64,000 nt of DNA from NCBI RefSeq assembly GCF_020085105.1, contig NC_058044.1:25603206-25667205 (forward strand), read 5' to 3'. Shown one piece after another: positions 62,533 through 64,000 of this stretch; within the stretch, counting starts at the first letter, position 1, and every line of letters begins with the position of its first letter. A model generated the notes under the pieces. That model worked only from the letters and a program-made list of their open reading frames with translations. It was not told where the DNA came from and did no database searches. The position numbers were made by a program, and so were the translations under genes. Origin of the DNA: Siniperca chuatsi. Its lineage: Eukaryota; Chordata; Actinopteri; Centrarchiformes; Sinipercidae.

Positions 62533-62545
62533 GTTGCCTAGCAAC
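62533..62545 (-). promoter_or_regulatory. Perfect RFX X-box in the odad3 promoter
   Basis: gttgcctagcaac is a full palindromic match to the RFX X-box (GTNRCC, short spacer, RGYAAC), about 100 bp upstream of the odad3 ATG. RFX factors, with FOXJ1, drive cilia genes, so this fits the gene's role. The site reads the same on both strands. Confidence 0.8.
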
Positions 62546-62559
62546 CTGTACACTTACAC

Positions 62560-64000
62560 GAAAGTGAGGCTAACTTATTAACCCTGTGCTTGTCGAGTCG
62601 AGCTACTACGATGATAACATTAGTAACATAGTATAGATTGGACCTTTAGTCTCATTTGTGACCCAGATGTTACCAAATGTTAAAAAAAAACTACCAAGTA
62701 TGCTGTTCCACCCAAAAAGTAACAAATAAAGGCTTCCATATAGACAAACACAGGAAGCATAGAGCCTGAAATATAGCTGTGTAGACTTTCTATGATTACT
62801 AGCCCCATATTGCCTGATTATGACCACTTAACAGATTTCATACCTGAAACTATATTTGCTATATGTTTGTTATATACACATGTTCATGCTTGAATGTTTA
62901 TAAATTGTAGATGCATGATTCTTAGATTTTTTTTAATGAGTAGATCTAAAATATCTAATGTTCTTATATTTTAAAGCTTTGTCTATTCTTCAAAAATGAC
63001 TTAAAAGTCCAGTAGGATTTAGTGGCATCTAGCGGTGAAATTGCATTTTGCAACCAGTAGAACACCCCTCCCCTTTCAAACTTATAGGAGAAACTACGGT
63101 GGCCGCGAAACTCACAAAAAAAGCGAAAGGCCCACTCTACAGCCAGTGATTGGTTTGTCCGTTCTGGGCTACCGTGGAAACATGGCGGTGCAACATGGCG
63201 GCCCCGTGGAAAGGGACCCGCTCCCTCTGTAGATTAAAAAGAGCTTATTCTAAGGTAACAAAAACACAAGGTAAGGTAAGGTAAAGTTTTAAGGTGATTA
63301 TAAAAAAATGAAACATACTTATAAATATTATATTTCATTTCTGCCAATAGCTCCTAGTTCTTCTACTGGACCTTTAATTTTATTTGTCAGCATTATCAAA
63401 CAATTTTCCCCTAAGATGGACAAAACTGATGAACGCAAACAATAATCCCGGTGTTATTGTACCCAAATAAACCTAAGAAGCTTTTTGTTATTTGAACACT
63501 AATATGACAACACAAACTTTAATTAGTTTACAACAATCCGAAAGGTAATGTAAAACTTTTACAAACTCAAAATGTGGACATTAATCATGGATATGTTTTA
63601 TATTCAGTGGAGAATATGTAGGTATGAACAAAAAAATAACATGTTATTAAAAAAAATCAAGACTGCAAGTCCAAATTAAACCACTTGGGTCATTTTTAAG
63701 GCTTTGAGTATCATACTAAGCTTTTAATCGCCTACGGTTTAGCAACTTTGGTGAGCTGATTTCAAACAGTGCAATACGCTTAGTTAAACTGATAAAGCAC
63801 AGCTTTACTCATGTATGAACAGGCTACATCAGCCATAAAGTGGAGGTCTCATTGAAAGATATTGGACCCTTTGAAGATTGAAACTGCATGACAGAATACA
63901 CACAAAAAAGTGACAAAAAAGAACAAAATGTACTATGAAAAAGAAAAACATGCTTAAATTAACTACAGTTATCTGTAACTCAAGCTCCCATGTTCCTTCT
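62560..64000. other. Spacer upstream of odad3
   Basis: No exon was seen on either strand. It contains the dispersed repeat at 63001-63377 and otherwise AT-rich unique-looking sequence. Confidence 0.55.
63001..63377. repeat. Dispersed repeat with terminal inverted repeats and YY1-like motifs
   Basis: The left end ttaaaagtccagtaggattt and the right end ttctactggacctttaa are imperfect inverted repeats (ttaaaggtccagtagaa read from the right). The interior agtggcatctagcggtga followed by ttgcaaccagtag is a widespread teleost repeat. It includes two catggcgg motifs (63180-63202) matching the YY1 core. Probably a non-autonomous DNA element. Confidence 0.6.

Overview
The window is nuclear DNA from a bony fish, most likely a percomorph (spiny-rayed) teleost. 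The evidence is the intron-rich vertebrate genes, AT-rich spacers full of CA/GT microsatellites, and many dispersed repeats that I recognise as typical of teleost genomes: a hAT-type MITE, palindromic fold-back repeats, and an L2-type LINE remnant. Nothing bacterial or viral was seen.

Four protein-coding genes are supported. Two NFIL3/E4BP4-type bZIP repressor genes lie head-to-tail on the + strand (coding 9659-10921 and 21300-23168). Each has one non-coding first exon and a single coding exon. The other two genes are on the - strand. rgl3, a RalGDS-like Ral guanine nucleotide exchange factor, was rebuilt from 17 coding exons between 36217 and 51807 as one open frame of 813 codons plus stop. 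odad3 (ccdc151), the outer dynein arm docking complex coiled-coil subunit, was rebuilt from 13 exons between 55995 and 62434 as 550 codons plus stop. The same-strand RGL3-ODAD3 neighbourhood matches human chromosome 19p13.2. Mammals have no NFIL3 copy there, so the fish pair probably descends from an NFIL3 duplicate that mammals lost.

Layout: 1-8650 is a repeat-rich spacer. 8650-11570 is nfil3-like gene A. 11600-14350 is spacer with a CTCF-like site. 14390-23800 is nfil3-like gene B, whose 5.9 kb first intron carries ROR/REV-ERB and D-box motifs. 24-36 kb is spacer with a further RORE/D-box cluster near 26.5-28.1 kb. 36.2-53.4 kb is rgl3, with two apparent promoters. 56.0-62.6 kb is odad3, with a perfect RFX X-box just upstream. 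The rest is repeats.

The most interesting points are: RORE and D-box motifs concentrated around the nfil3-like genes; reciprocal loss of two conserved motifs between the two NFIL3 paralogs; a long perfect-armed hairpin in the gene A 3' UTR; an unannotated-looking alternative first exon of rgl3 that splices in frame; a Ser/Pro-rich insertion inside the RGL3 catalytic domain; and an intact hAT MITE with its 8-bp target duplication nested in an older repeat. I did not find a wholly new multi-gene system.
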